A stretch of DNA of 64,000 bases from an uncultured Caryophanales bacterium (lineage in GTDB: Bacteria; Bacillota_I; Bacilli_A; RF39; UBA660). Below the pieces are notes generated by a model. The model worked only from the letters and a program-made list of their open reading frames with translations. It had not been told where the DNA came from and did not search any database. Shown here one piece after another: positions 20,397-30,514 of the stretch (position 1 is the stretch's first letter; each line of letters opens with the position of its first letter). Location: assembly GCA_946534345.1 (NCBI GenBank), contig CAMNCL010000004.1, positions 30,910-94,909 on the forward strand, in the 5' to 3' direction. Position numbers and translations under genes: made by a program.

Positions 20397-21507
20397 TTAT
20401 TAGTTTCTTTCCGTAATTAGATTCTCCTATTTCAGCAAGTTTTTCATTCTTAGGATTAATATTACTTTTATTAACTTTTATACCTGCTTTAGCTAAAGCT
20501 GTCCAGTTAGTTAATTGTTGTGAAGAACTTGCCATTAAGAACTTAGCCATTCCTTCTACATCATAGTTATCTATATATTTCTTATAATCATCTGACATTA
20601 TACCAGTAATCATAACTGGAGCCATTTTATTCTTTAATAAATTATGATTTAAAATAATTCTACCAGTTCTACCATTACCATCATTAAATGGATGTATACG
20701 TTCAAATCTAATATGAAAAATAGCTTCTTTAATAAATATTTGATAACATCTTCTTACTCTCTCTGAATAAGATATTTTTTCTTCATCTGGATCTAGTATT
20801 TCTAAACCGAAATTATCTTTATAATCTGCGAATAGTTTTTGCATTTCTACTGGAACACTTTCTTTATCAGTTGGAGTAAATGAAGCATTATAAATATCAT
20901 TATTAGTTTTCTTATAACCTTCTACTCTATTAACATCACTTGCAGTAACTAAATCATTTATTTTTAATGTATCACTAATAGTTATGTCATCTAATTTAGT
21001 AGCATAATCCCAAGCTTTTAAGTTATCCATCTTCATGTTATAAGCTACATCATAAGCGTTCTTTAATGAAGGTAGAATAATAAATAAATCACTTAAATTA
21101 TGGAAAGTAGCCACTTTATCAAATCTACCATCATGATCAAACTTAGCATAGTATAATAAATATTCATCAAAATAACTAAAATATTCATTATAAATCTTTT
21201 CTATTTGTTTTGGATTATCTGGAACAGTACCTTTAAATACACATGCTTTTGAACCATAAAAGACTATTATTTGATGCATAATTTCTCTAATTTTATTCTT
21301 TTCAGATATAGGTAGTGTCATAAAATATTTAAAAGCAAGTTCATCTCTAGTTCTTTCTATATCATATTCATACTCTTCTATTTCAGCAAAAGCTTTCTCA
21401 ATAGATAAACTAGTTTGAGATAATCCTTCTTTATAACTGTTTAATAAATATTCGTATTCATCGTAAGTAAATCTTTGTCCTCCAATATACACATCATGCT
21501 TTTTCAT
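20374..21507 (-). CDS. Fic family protein
   Basis: HPFNDGNGRTGRIILNHNLL complete Fic motif. Confidence 0.92.
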   Translation of the reverse strand: MKKHDVYIGGQRFTYDEYEYLLNSYKEGLSQTSLSIEKAFAEIEEYEYDIERTRDELAFKYFMTLPISEKNKIREIMHQIIVFYGSKACVFKGTVPDNPKQIEKIYNEYFSYFDEYLLYYAKFDHDGRFDKVATFHNLSDLFIILPSLKNAYDVAYNMKMDNLKAWDYATKLDDITISDTLKINDLVTASDVNRVEGYKKTNNDIYNASFTPTDKESVPVEMQKLFADYKDNFGLEILDPDEEKISYSERVRRCYQIFIKEAIFHIRFERIHPFNDGNGRTGRIILNHNLLKNKMAPVMITGIMSDDYKKYIDNYDVEGMAKFLMASSSQQLTNWTALAKAGIKVNKSNINPKNEKLAEIGESNYGKKLIKRINFLL

Positions 21508-21532
21508 CCATACCATCCCCTAAATTGGACAT

Positions 21533-21561
21533 ATTATAGCACATATCGAACAAAATGTCAA
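21533..21561 (-). promoter_or_regulatory. Consensus sigma-A promoter for fic
   Basis: Minus strand TTGACA (21561-21556), 17-nt spacer, TATAAT (21538-21533). Confidence 0.85.
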
Positions 21562-21563
21562 AA

Positions 21564-21620
21564 AAGCCGGTATATCTTCTACCTTAGTAATTCTCATATC
21601 ATTCTTTTTCTTACCGGCTT
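21564..21620 (-). repeat. 9-bp inverted repeat with T-run, possible leuS terminator
   Basis: AAGCCGGTA (21564-21572) / TACCGGCTT (21612-21620), 39-nt loop, followed by TTTTT on the minus strand. Confidence 0.5.
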
Positions 21621-21682
21621 CTTTTCTAATAAAGATACTATTTATATTTAGAAAAATAAAATAAAAGGTATAAAAATACCCT

Positions 21683-24094
21683 TTATTTTACAACTATATT
21701 TACTATTTTGCCTTTAATAACTATTACTTTAACTATTTCTTTTCCATCAATATGTTTCTTAACATTTTCACATTCCATAGCTCTTTCTTTAATAGATTGT
21801 TCATCATCTTCGATGCTTATTTGAATAGTACCACGAACTTTACCATTTACTTGAACAGCTATATCCTTAACATTTTCAATAGTTTTTTCTTCATCATATT
21901 CTGGCCATTCTGATTCACATATTGGATTAAATCCTAATTCTTCATTTAATTCTTCTGTAATATGAGGAGCCATTGGATTTAATAAGATAAGTAATAATCT
22001 ATAATCATCTTTAGTAATAGATTCTTTTTCATCATAGGCATTAGATAAAATCATTAAACTAGAAATAGCTGTATTATAACCCATATGAGTTAAATCATAT
22101 TCTACTTTCTTGATAGTCTTATTTTGAAGTGCTTCTAAAGTATCTGTATAACCAGCTTTATCTTCAACTTTATCCTTTAAACGAATAACTTTATCTAAGA
22201 ATCTCTTACATCCTCTTAAACTATCTGTATTCCATGGAGCTTCTAATTGATAATCCCCCATAAACATTTCATATATTCTTAATGTGTCTGCGCCAAACTC
22301 ATTAACTATATCATCAGGATTAATAACGTTACCTTTGGATTTGCTCATTTTTACGCCATCTGCTCCTAACACCATACCATGACTAACTCTTGTCCAAATC
22401 ATTTCTTTATTAGGAACTAAGCCAATATTATATAGGAATTGTACCCAGAATCTTGCATATAACAAGTGTCTTGCGGTATGTTCCATTCCACCGTTATACC
22501 AATCTACTCTATTCCAGTATTTCATTTTATCCATACTTGCAAATTCATGTGTATTATGTGGATCCATAAATCTTAAGAAATACCAAGAAGATCCTGCCCA
22601 GTTAGGCATAGTATCAGTTTCTCTCTTTGCGTCTCCACCACATTTAGGACATTTACAATTAACAAATTCTGGAATATTAGCTAATGGGCTTTCTCCATCT
22701 TCAGTAGGTTCATATTCCGCAACATCAGGAAGTACTAATGGTAAATCTTCCTCATTCATTGGAACCCAACCACATTTAGGACAATTAATCATTGGAATTG
22801 GTTCTCCCCAGAATCTTTGTCGAGAGAAGATCCAATCACGCATCTTATAATTATTAACACGTCTTCCAATTCCCATTTCTTCTAACTTCTCAGTAATCTT
22901 TTCTTTTGCTTCTTCAACAGTTAAACCATCAAATTCAGCACTATTCATTAACTTACAATCTTTTCCTAAATATTCATGCTTTTCAAAAGCTTTCTTGGAT
23001 ACATCTGCTCCATCAATAACTTGAATCATTTCCAAATTATGCTCTGTTGCATATTCAAAGTCTCTTTGATCATGACTAGGTACTGCCATAACAGCTCCAG
23101 TACCATAATCACCTAATACGAAATCTCCTAAGAAAATAGGAACTTCTTTTCCATTAACTGGGTTAATAGCTTTAACACCTTTAACTTCAACACCAGTTTT
23201 ACCTTTATTAAGCTCTGTTCTATCCATATTAGACTTAGTAGCAGTCTCCTTAATATAAGCTTCTACTTCATCTTTATTTTCAACTCTAGGCATTAATTCT
23301 TTAATTAATTTACCATCAGGAGCAATTACAAAGAAAGTAATACCGTAGACCGTTTCAATACAAGTAGTGAATACACTAAACTTTCCACCACCAACTATAT
23401 CTACATCTAATTCAACTCCAGTAGATTTACCTATCCAATTAATTTGACCTAGTTTTACTCTATCTGCAAAATTAGTATCTTCTAAACCAGTTAATAAGTC
23501 CTCTGCATAGTCACTCATTCTAAGCATCCATTGACTCTTTTCCTTTTGAACAACCTGACTACCACATCTTTCACATACTCCACCAGCTGCATCTTCATTA
23601 GATAATACACTCTTACAAGTAGGACACCAGTTGACTGGAATAGTAGCTTTATAAGCCATTCCATGTTTATAGAATTGTAAGAATTGCCACTGAGTCCATT
23701 TATAATAATCTGGATCAGTAGTAGCGAATTCACGACTCCAATCAAATGAGAAACCTAATGATTTCATTTGTCCCTTAAAAGTCTTAATATTTTCTTTAAC
23801 AGCTTCTTTTGGATGAATATGATTCTTTATAGCATATTGTTCAGCAGGAGCCCCAAAAGAATCCCATCCCATTGGATAAAGTACATTATATCCCTGCATT
23901 CTCATCATTCTAGCTATAGCATCTTGAGCAGTATAACTACGTACATGCCCTACATGTAATCCAGATCCACTAGGATAAGGAAATTCAACTAATATATAAT
24001 ATGGCTTCTTATCAGAATCTTCCTTTACTTCAAATGTCTTATGTTTATCCCAATAATCTTGCCATTTCTTTTCTATTTTCTTAAAATTATCCAT
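21683..24094 (-). CDS. leuS: Leucyl-tRNA synthetase
   Basis: PYPSGSGLHVGHVRSYTAQDA, GVKMSKSKGNVINPDDI. Confidence 0.97.
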   Translation of the reverse strand: MDNFKKIEKKWQDYWDKHKTFEVKEDSDKKPYYILVEFPYPSGSGLHVGHVRSYTAQDAIARMMRMQGYNVLYPMGWDSFGAPAEQYAIKNHIHPKEAVKENIKTFKGQMKSLGFSFDWSREFATTDPDYYKWTQWQFLQFYKHGMAYKATIPVNWCPTCKSVLSNEDAAGGVCERCGSQVVQKEKSQWMLRMSDYAEDLLTGLEDTNFADRVKLGQINWIGKSTGVELDVDIVGGGKFSVFTTCIETVYGITFFVIAPDGKLIKELMPRVENKDEVEAYIKETATKSNMDRTELNKGKTGVEVKGVKAINPVNGKEVPIFLGDFVLGDYGTGAVMAVPSHDQRDFEYATEHNLEMIQVIDGADVSKKAFEKHEYLGKDCKLMNSAEFDGLTVEEAKEKITEKLEEMGIGRRVNNYKMRDWIFSRQRFWGEPIPMINCPKCGWVPMNEEDLPLVLPDVAEYEPTEDGESPLANIPEFVNCKCPKCGGDAKRETDTMPNWAGSSWYFLRFMDPHNTHEFASMDKMKYWNRVDWYNGGMEHTARHLLYARFWVQFLYNIGLVPNKEMIWTRVSHGMVLGADGVKMSKSKGNVINPDDIVNEFGADTLRIYEMFMGDYQLEAPWNTDSLRGCKRFLDKVIRLKDKVEDKAGYTDTLEALQNKTIKKVEYDLTHMGYNTAISSLMILSNAYDEKESITKDDYRLLLILLNPMAPHITEELNEELGFNPICESEWPEYDEEKTIENVKDIAVQVNGKVRGTIQISIEDDEQSIKERAMECENVKKHIDGKEIVKVIVIKGKIVNIVVK

Positions 24095-24452
24095 TTTTTA
24101 TCATTCCTTTCTTTTTATAAAACAAATATATTAAGTGATAACTAATTATAATTATTAATAGCGTAGAAACAAAACCAATTAAAATTTCTAGTAAAAAATT
24201 ATCAAATCTAGTTATTATAAATATAACTAAACTAATATCAAATGAAGATATAATCGCAATTAACTGTAATAATTGATTATATGATATCTTTTTAAAATCT
24301 AATTTCTTATACATTTTCTTTAAGTAGAGCACTTCAAAAGGCTCTTTCTTATTATTTTTCTCTTTATTTTTCTTAGCCTTAGAAACTATAAATAACTGAT
24401 AAATAATAAATACAACGATATAAGTCACAATAAATAATATTAATTCTTCCAT
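24087..24452 (-). CDS. Small membrane protein between T-box and leuS
   Basis: MEELILFIVTYIVVFIIYQLFIVSKAKKNKEKNNKKEPFEVLYLKK...; two hydrophobic regions; overlaps the leuS start. Confidence 0.65.
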   Translation of the reverse strand: MEELILFIVTYIVVFIIYQLFIVSKAKKNKEKNNKKEPFEVLYLKKMYKKLDFKKISYNQLLQLIAIISSFDISLVIFIITRFDNFLLEILIGFVSTLLIIIISYHLIYLFYKKKGMIKNG

Positions 24453-24466
24453 ATAGTCTCCTCCTA

Positions 24467-24690
24467 TAAAAAAAACAATCCACCCATAAGGACGAATTGT
24501 TCGCGGTACCACCTTAATTTATAAGTAATTATACACTCTTAATCGATAACGGAATTACCCATTTTGCTCCCAAGACAAGTTCATAAAACTATACTATCTA
24601 TTTTCACCAAACATAGACTCTCTATAAATAATCATTTTATTACTACTTCTTGTTCATCACAAATAACAAGGTTATTATAACATATATTTA
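24467..24690 (-). promoter_or_regulatory. T-box leader (Leu)
   Basis: AAGGTGGTACCGCGAACAATTCGTCCTTATGGGTGGATTGTTTTTTTT. Candidate specifier CTT at 24579-24577, consistent with Leu. Confidence 0.92.
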
Positions 24691-24707
24691 TAAAAAACCA
24701 AGCAATT

Positions 24708-25487
24708 TTATCGATGAAATGCAATCTTTTCTTCTTTTTCACTATCTAAATATTTTAAATGAATATCTCTTATGACATTTTCAAATAAATCATCACCTAA
24801 GTAGTCAGCAATTTCTGAAATAGTTTCCATACCATCCATACTATGCCATGAGTATTCAGATATTTTATCAAATAAATACTCTGGTGTAGTTTGTAGTACT
24901 TCATCTTCACCATCAACATATAGAATACCTTTTGGATAGGAATAAAGTATTGTTTTTCTCTTAGAAGATAGATCCTTATACATACCATCTTCCTTAGATG
25001 TATTACTAAGTGTATTCATTAATACTTTATCATTACCAAACGTATTTCTTATATAATCAACCACAGCACTTTCTTCTGCCATGTGACTTTGTGAGAAGTT
25101 AACTAACTCTTTAACTGCTTCTTCACCCTTTTCATAGGCTAATTCTATTAAAAAATTATAGTTAGATAATACTACTCTAGCGATTAACTCAGAAGGAACA
25201 CTAGGATTATACCCTTCTGCAGAATCTCCCCAGAAATCAACATTTCCTTCATAAAAACATAAATAAGAATATTTTCTAGCTATGTCAAAAGCTCTTTGTC
25301 TCTCTGCAGGACTAGCTTCATCTAATTTTGGACTTATAAATTCTCTATCTAAGTCTCCAGCTAATAAATGATTAAACATTTCATCAACAAGCGATATATC
25401 ATCACTTAAATTCATAGTTTCGCAATATCTTAAAATAGTTGCATCTAATAACTTACCAGCTCTTATTTTTGAAAATTTATCCTCCAT
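24708..25487 (-). CDS. Hypothetical protein
   Basis: Intact 259-aa ORF directly downstream of the GH31 gene; no family recognised. Confidence 0.65.
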   Translation of the reverse strand: MEDKFSKIRAGKLLDATILRYCETMNLSDDISLVDEMFNHLLAGDLDREFISPKLDEASPAERQRAFDIARKYSYLCFYEGNVDFWGDSAEGYNPSVPSELIARVVLSNYNFLIELAYEKGEEAVKELVNFSQSHMAEESAVVDYIRNTFGNDKVLMNTLSNTSKEDGMYKDLSSKRKTILYSYPKGILYVDGEDEVLQTTPEYLFDKISEYSWHSMDGMETISEIADYLGDDLFENVIRDIHLKYLDSEKEEKIAFHR

Positions 25488-25496
25488 AGTTACCTC

Positions 25497-27926
25497 CTAG
25501 AATTCATTAATATAGTCTAATAGTTTTAAGAATAAATTCATATATTCTTTAGATAACCCCTTATTTTTAAGTTTTCTTACTTCAATTCTCTTTTTACTAA
25601 TAGGTAATTTACCAAAGATTATCTCGGCAATTTCTTCCTTTAAATAAGTATTAATCTTTAAGTCCATTAAGATACTATCTAAGTCATCATTAATAAGACG
25701 AACTGCATCTATTTCAATATCTTTTCCTTTACAGTTAATAGTTAATTGTCCAATAGTAGGTACATTCTTAACTTCTACTATAAAGTCATTTCCATCTATA
25801 TAATTTTCTGATTGTAATTTTTCAGAATTATAGTAAACAGTTACACTTTCAGCTTGCTTAGTATTTCTAAATACCATTTTATAATTTCTCTTCTCAGGAG
25901 CAATTCCACTCTTACCATCAACTGAACGAATAATTACTGTGTAGTTATTTCTTAAGTAGTTATAGTCAATTGATGTTTTTAAGTAATAACCCTCTTTATA
26001 TAGTGAAGATATTCCATCATCTTCATACAAAGTATATGTATTACTTGCGCCTGGGAATATTTGAATCTCTAAATCAGTAGGAAGTCCTATATTATTATAA
26101 TCACTACGATTAGAGAATGGTATTATTGAACCAGAATGTGCAAATACTGGATAATCATCTTCTTTAAAGAATGAAACATATTTCTTATTACCTGGGAATT
26201 TCTTTCCAGTAACAAAGTCATACCATGTTCCATCTGGTACAAAGAATCTATGAATAGTACGGTTCATTACAGGATCTTTTGGTTCTAGTATTGGACATAC
26301 CAATAATTGTGATCCTAAATAGTATTGATTCCTATATAAATCATCATCATATACCCACATATAATTATAATAGAATGGTTGAATTAATGGTGTACCACTC
26401 TTTGTATAATTATAGGCTTCTGTATATAAATATGGTATTAATCTATGACGTAGTCTTAAATAATCAGCAGCAATATTTTCAGTTTTAGCATCCCATAACC
26501 AAGGCTCTTTCTTATAATATCTACCACGGGCTCCATGGAATCTTAAGATTGGTCCAAAAGTACTTAATTGAACATATCTAAGATATAATTCACCATCTTC
26601 AATACCACCATGGTTTCCACCAACATCATGACTCCACCAACTAACTCCAATATTTGAAGCATTTAAATACATAAATGGTAATTTTTTTAAATTTTGCCAA
26701 CTTATTTCACTTGATCCACCATAAGCCACTGGATATCTATGAGGCGCATATAAGCTACCACGAGCTAATAATAATGGCCTTTTCTCACTACTACGACCAG
26801 AATCAAGATACATATAATGATTTAATGCCCATAGTTTATTAATATCTTTTCCACCATCAGAATCATTCCAGAAGAAATCTACTCCTAATGCTTCTAATGG
26901 ATGTAGGAACATCTTAAATAAAACATCTAACATCTTAGGATTTAATGGATCAAAATTAATAATTGCGGGTGCTTGTACTCCTAAGAATTCACTAGCTTCT
27001 TTATAATGTTCTTCATGTGGATAAATACCATTAGTTGGATTAACACATAAACCAACTCTAATACCACGTTTATGAAATTCATTAATCATAATTTTAGGAT
27101 CTTTAATTAGTTCTCTATTAAATGTAAAACCAGTTTTTAAATCCTTTTTATCTTGTACATTTCTAATATGCCAGTCATGATCGAATAACATAACTGAGAT
27201 AGGTATTTTCTTTCTTTCAAATTTTCTAATTAAATCGACAATTTTACGATCATCATATTCTATATTTCTACTCCACCAGTTACCTAAAGCATATCTTGGA
27301 ATTAATGGAGGAGCTCCAGTCATTTTAAAATAATCAAATAATACTTGTTTAAAGTCTCTATCATACATTAAAACATAAATATCTGTATGATTAGGAATCG
27401 GATCAGATAGAGTTCCATCTTTCTCTATCGTTTTACTCAAACTGTCATCAATTGTGCAATAACCATCTAAAGAATACAACCCTTTTTTTAGAGGATCTGG
27501 TATTTCAAAATCTACTCCAACCATATTTCCTTTTAAGTTCTTTGCTTCTACTTGACCTACAAACCAATCTTTATTTCTATCTCTATCTTTTGAAGTTAGA
27601 GTTATCTTTAAATTCTTCATTTTATCGACACCATTAGCTGCGAATGGTTGCCCTTTAATATAATTCATAGTGAAGTATTTAGTAGTAATCTCCATAATAT
27701 TTTCATCTTGACGCACAAAAAAATCTGGTATTCCAACATTTCTTCTTTTGATGATTTGAGTTGGCTTATCATTAAATTGACCGCTAGGCGAAAATTCTAA
27801 TCTAATAATCCTCTCTGTAATTATAGAAATCCTATAATTAGCCCCTTGAACTATTGTTTTTTGATCACTAATAGCCTTTGTATAATCTACTTCAAATTGT
27901 TTACCAAGTGGATACATACCAAACAC
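25497..27926 (-). CDS. Glycoside hydrolase family 31 (alpha-glucosidase-like)
   Basis: RYALGNWWSRN..., GVDFFWNDSDGG, SNIGVSWWSHDVGGNHGGIEDGELYLRYVQLSTFGPILRFHGARGRYYKKEPWLWD. Confidence 0.93.
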   Translation of the reverse strand: MFGMYPLGKQFEVDYTKAISDQKTIVQGANYRISIITERIIRLEFSPSGQFNDKPTQIIKRRNVGIPDFFVRQDENIMEITTKYFTMNYIKGQPFAANGVDKMKNLKITLTSKDRDRNKDWFVGQVEAKNLKGNMVGVDFEIPDPLKKGLYSLDGYCTIDDSLSKTIEKDGTLSDPIPNHTDIYVLMYDRDFKQVLFDYFKMTGAPPLIPRYALGNWWSRNIEYDDRKIVDLIRKFERKKIPISVMLFDHDWHIRNVQDKKDLKTGFTFNRELIKDPKIMINEFHKRGIRVGLCVNPTNGIYPHEEHYKEASEFLGVQAPAIINFDPLNPKMLDVLFKMFLHPLEALGVDFFWNDSDGGKDINKLWALNHYMYLDSGRSSEKRPLLLARGSLYAPHRYPVAYGGSSEISWQNLKKLPFMYLNASNIGVSWWSHDVGGNHGGIEDGELYLRYVQLSTFGPILRFHGARGRYYKKEPWLWDAKTENIAADYLRLRHRLIPYLYTEAYNYTKSGTPLIQPFYYNYMWVYDDDLYRNQYYLGSQLLVCPILEPKDPVMNRTIHRFFVPDGTWYDFVTGKKFPGNKKYVSFFKEDDYPVFAHSGSIIPFSNRSDYNNIGLPTDLEIQIFPGASNTYTLYEDDGISSLYKEGYYLKTSIDYNYLRNNYTVIIRSVDGKSGIAPEKRNYKMVFRNTKQAESVTVYYNSEKLQSENYIDGNDFIVEVKNVPTIGQLTINCKGKDIEIDAVRLINDDLDSILMDLKINTYLKEEIAEIIFGKLPISKKRIEVRKLKNKGLSKEYMNLFLKLLDYINEF

Positions 27927-28008
27927 CTTCTTATTATTCTATTAATATAATATCATAATAAAAGAAAATATCAAATAAAAAAAGACATTTTATTGTCTTT
28001 GTTTACTT

Positions 28009-29142
28009 TCATTTATCTATATATTTTACATAGTATTCTTCTAGTGTCATATCTTCATCATAAATTGTTTTTGCTATTTTTTTACCTACATATCTATAAT
28101 GCCATGGTTCACTTCTAAATCCTGTTATTTCTTCATGCTGTTTAGAAAATCTATGAATAAAGCCATATTTATAAGCATTATCTAACATCCATTGATACTC
28201 TTTAGAGTTTAAAAATATATTAGTTGTTTTACTACCAACATCAAAAGCAAGACCGGTTTGATGTTCTGAATAACCTGGTTTTGCGACAAAGCGGTCTACG
28301 TAACTTTGACCATAATCTCTTAAATATAGATTACTAATATCTACTTGATCTTGATAACTACGATATGCAGAATTAATAATTATTCCATAGCCTTCTTTTT
28401 CTGCTGCTTTACTCATTTCAATAAAAGCATCAAGCGCAATCTTACTACACTTTAAATCATCATCTGAAGCATACTTAGTACTAATATTAACTAAATTATC
28501 AGGCTCAAACTTCTTATCTAAATGAAAACGCTTATTAACTAACATATCAGTAGAAAACTTACTGACAAGTGTACTATCTTTATATTCTTCCTTATCCATA
28601 TTCAAATTAACATACATAACTACTAATTCTTCATCTTCAGCAGTTGCGTTCTCATAAGCTACATATCTATCATAATTATCTAATTTAGCATAGTCTACAA
28701 AATAGAATTCTTCTAAATATTTAACTTTATCTCTTTTTGCAAACTTACTAACAGCCTCATCATTACCATGAGTAAGAATAATACTTATATCATTATCACT
28801 ATATCCTTTTTTTATTAAACTATTAATATTCTTAATTAAATGTTTTTGATCAACATATTTAATTTTACTATAATTCTTAAGATATTTATCTTTAAAATAA
28901 GGACTCTCAAAAGCAGCATTAACTGTTTTATTTTCACCTATTTTTAATACATCATCTTTATGAAATGTAAATAATATGTTTCTGCTAGCTTCTTTACTAT
29001 ATCCATATTTAGTCAGATCATTTACTTGTTTTAAATAAAAGATTAAAAGCATAATTAAAAGACATAGAATAACTCCCACTACTTTCGCAATACCAAGATA
29101 AGGTTCTTTTAATTTAATACTTTTTATCTTCTGTTTACTCAT
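28009..29142 (-). CDS. D-alanyl-D-alanine carboxypeptidase, M15/VanY-like
   Basis: SAYRSYQDQVDIS...KPGYSEHQTGLAFDVG...EPWHYRYVGKKIA. Confidence 0.92.
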   Translation of the reverse strand: MSKQKIKSIKLKEPYLGIAKVVGVILCLLIMLLIFYLKQVNDLTKYGYSKEASRNILFTFHKDDVLKIGENKTVNAAFESPYFKDKYLKNYSKIKYVDQKHLIKNINSLIKKGYSDNDISIILTHGNDEAVSKFAKRDKVKYLEEFYFVDYAKLDNYDRYVAYENATAEDEELVVMYVNLNMDKEEYKDSTLVSKFSTDMLVNKRFHLDKKFEPDNLVNISTKYASDDDLKCSKIALDAFIEMSKAAEKEGYGIIINSAYRSYQDQVDISNLYLRDYGQSYVDRFVAKPGYSEHQTGLAFDVGSKTTNIFLNSKEYQWMLDNAYKYGFIHRFSKQHEEITGFRSEPWHYRYVGKKIAKTIYDEDMTLEEYYVKYIDK

Positions 29143-29223
29143 AGTATCCTCCTATCTTCATTTTATCACAAAATTGCATAAAACTATAGATTATGTTATT
29201 ATTATAACGTTTTAGGTGATACT

Positions 29224-30156
29224 ATGAATAAATTTAAATATTCAAATACAAATAAGAGATATCATACTCTAGATTATTTTTATAAGACTAAATTTAATTC
29301 TAAAGTATTTAAAATCAGCTTAAATGCAGGATTTTCTTGTCCTAATATTGATGGTACTGTAGGTACTGGAGGATGTATCTATTGTTCTAAAAGTGGTAGT
29401 GGTGAGTTTGGTGGTAATGTGAAAGACTCCATTGAAAAGCAATTTAATACCATTAAAGAAATGATGCATCATAAATGGAGTGATGGTAAATACATTGCTT
29501 ATTTCCAAGCCCGTACTAATACATATGCCCCTGTTCAGAAACTAAAAGAAATATATGAACCAGTATTAAAATTTGATAACGTAATAGGAATAAATATTGC
29601 GACTAGACCAGATTCCATTACCGATGAATGCTTAGATTACTTAAGTGATTTAAATAAAAGAACCTATCTAACTATTGAATTAGGTCTTCAAACTATTAAT
29701 GAAAAAACATCTAAGTTAATAAATAGATGTCATACTCTAGAATGTTTCGAAGAGATGGTTAGTAAATTAAGAGAGAGAAATATCAATGTAGTAGTCCACA
29801 TTATTAATGGATTACCTTATGAGACAAAAGAAGATATGCTTAATACCGTTAAATATTTAAATACATTAGATATTCAAGGTATAAAAATACATATGCTTAG
29901 TATTATTAAAGATACTCCTCTTGAAAGTTTATATAAAAAAGAATATTTTCATGTACTAACTAAAGAAGAATATATTGATATAGTAGTAGATCAATTAGAA
30001 TTAATAAGACCTGAAATAGTAATACATAGAATTACAGGGGATCCAGATCCAAAAGAACTCGTAGAACCTACTTGGCTAATAAAAAAGTTTGGTGTCTTAA
30101 ATGATATTGATAAAGAAATGGTTAAGAGAGATACTTATCAGGGAGCAAAACTATGA
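29224..30156 (+). CDS. TIGR01212-type radical SAM protein
   Basis: FKISLNAGFSCPNIDGTVGTGGCIYCSKSGSGEF (CxxxxxxxxxCxxC-type motif). Confidence 0.9.
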   Translation: MNKFKYSNTNKRYHTLDYFYKTKFNSKVFKISLNAGFSCPNIDGTVGTGGCIYCSKSGSGEFGGNVKDSIEKQFNTIKEMMHHKWSDGKYIAYFQARTNTYAPVQKLKEIYEPVLKFDNVIGINIATRPDSITDECLDYLSDLNKRTYLTIELGLQTINEKTSKLINRCHTLECFEEMVSKLRERNINVVVHIINGLPYETKEDMLNTVKYLNTLDIQGIKIHMLSIIKDTPLESLYKKEYFHVLTKEEYIDIVVDQLELIRPEIVIHRITGDPDPKELVEPTWLIKKFGVLNDIDKEMVKRDTYQGAKL

Positions 30157-30401
30157 CAGTAAAAATCATATATTTTATAATAATAAATATCTTATCCTTT
30201 ACACTTATGGGAATAGATAAGTATAAAGCCATTAGTAATAAATGGAGAATTAGTGAATATTCATTATTTGCCTTATCTTTATTAGGTGGATCAATAGGAA
30301 CTTTGGTTGCTATGTATACGTTTCATCATAAAACTAAGAAACAATCATTTAGAATACTTATTCCTATCTTTTTAATAATAAACTTAATTTTAATGTTATA
30401 G
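30153..30401 (+). CDS. DUF1294-like membrane protein
   Basis: NILSFTLMGIDKYKAISNKWRISEYSLFALSLLGGSIGTLVAMYTFHHKTKK; ATGA overlap with the upstream gene. Confidence 0.85.
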   Translation: MTVKIIYFIIINILSFTLMGIDKYKAISNKWRISEYSLFALSLLGGSIGTLVAMYTFHHKTKKQSFRILIPIFLIINLILML

Positions 30402-30514
30402 AAGAAGTTATTTCTTCTTTTTTTATAGACACTTATTTATCAACAAAAAATAACAATTTTCTTGTTTATCGAAAAAATATATATTATAATGAACATAAGG
30501 TAGGAGTAATAGCT

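Noticed and set aside
21540-21600. Minus-strand small ORF MRITKVEDIPAFLTFCSICAIICPI overlapping the fic promoter
   Set aside because: Only ~25 codons, no clear RBS, and it overlaps the inverted repeat and promoter; more likely non-coding.
23515-23745. Overlapping same-strand ORFs inside leuS, GH31-adjacent and CapA genes (23515..23745, 24797..24988, 49053..49313)
   Set aside because: Alternative frames inside conserved genes, typical of AT-rich sequence.
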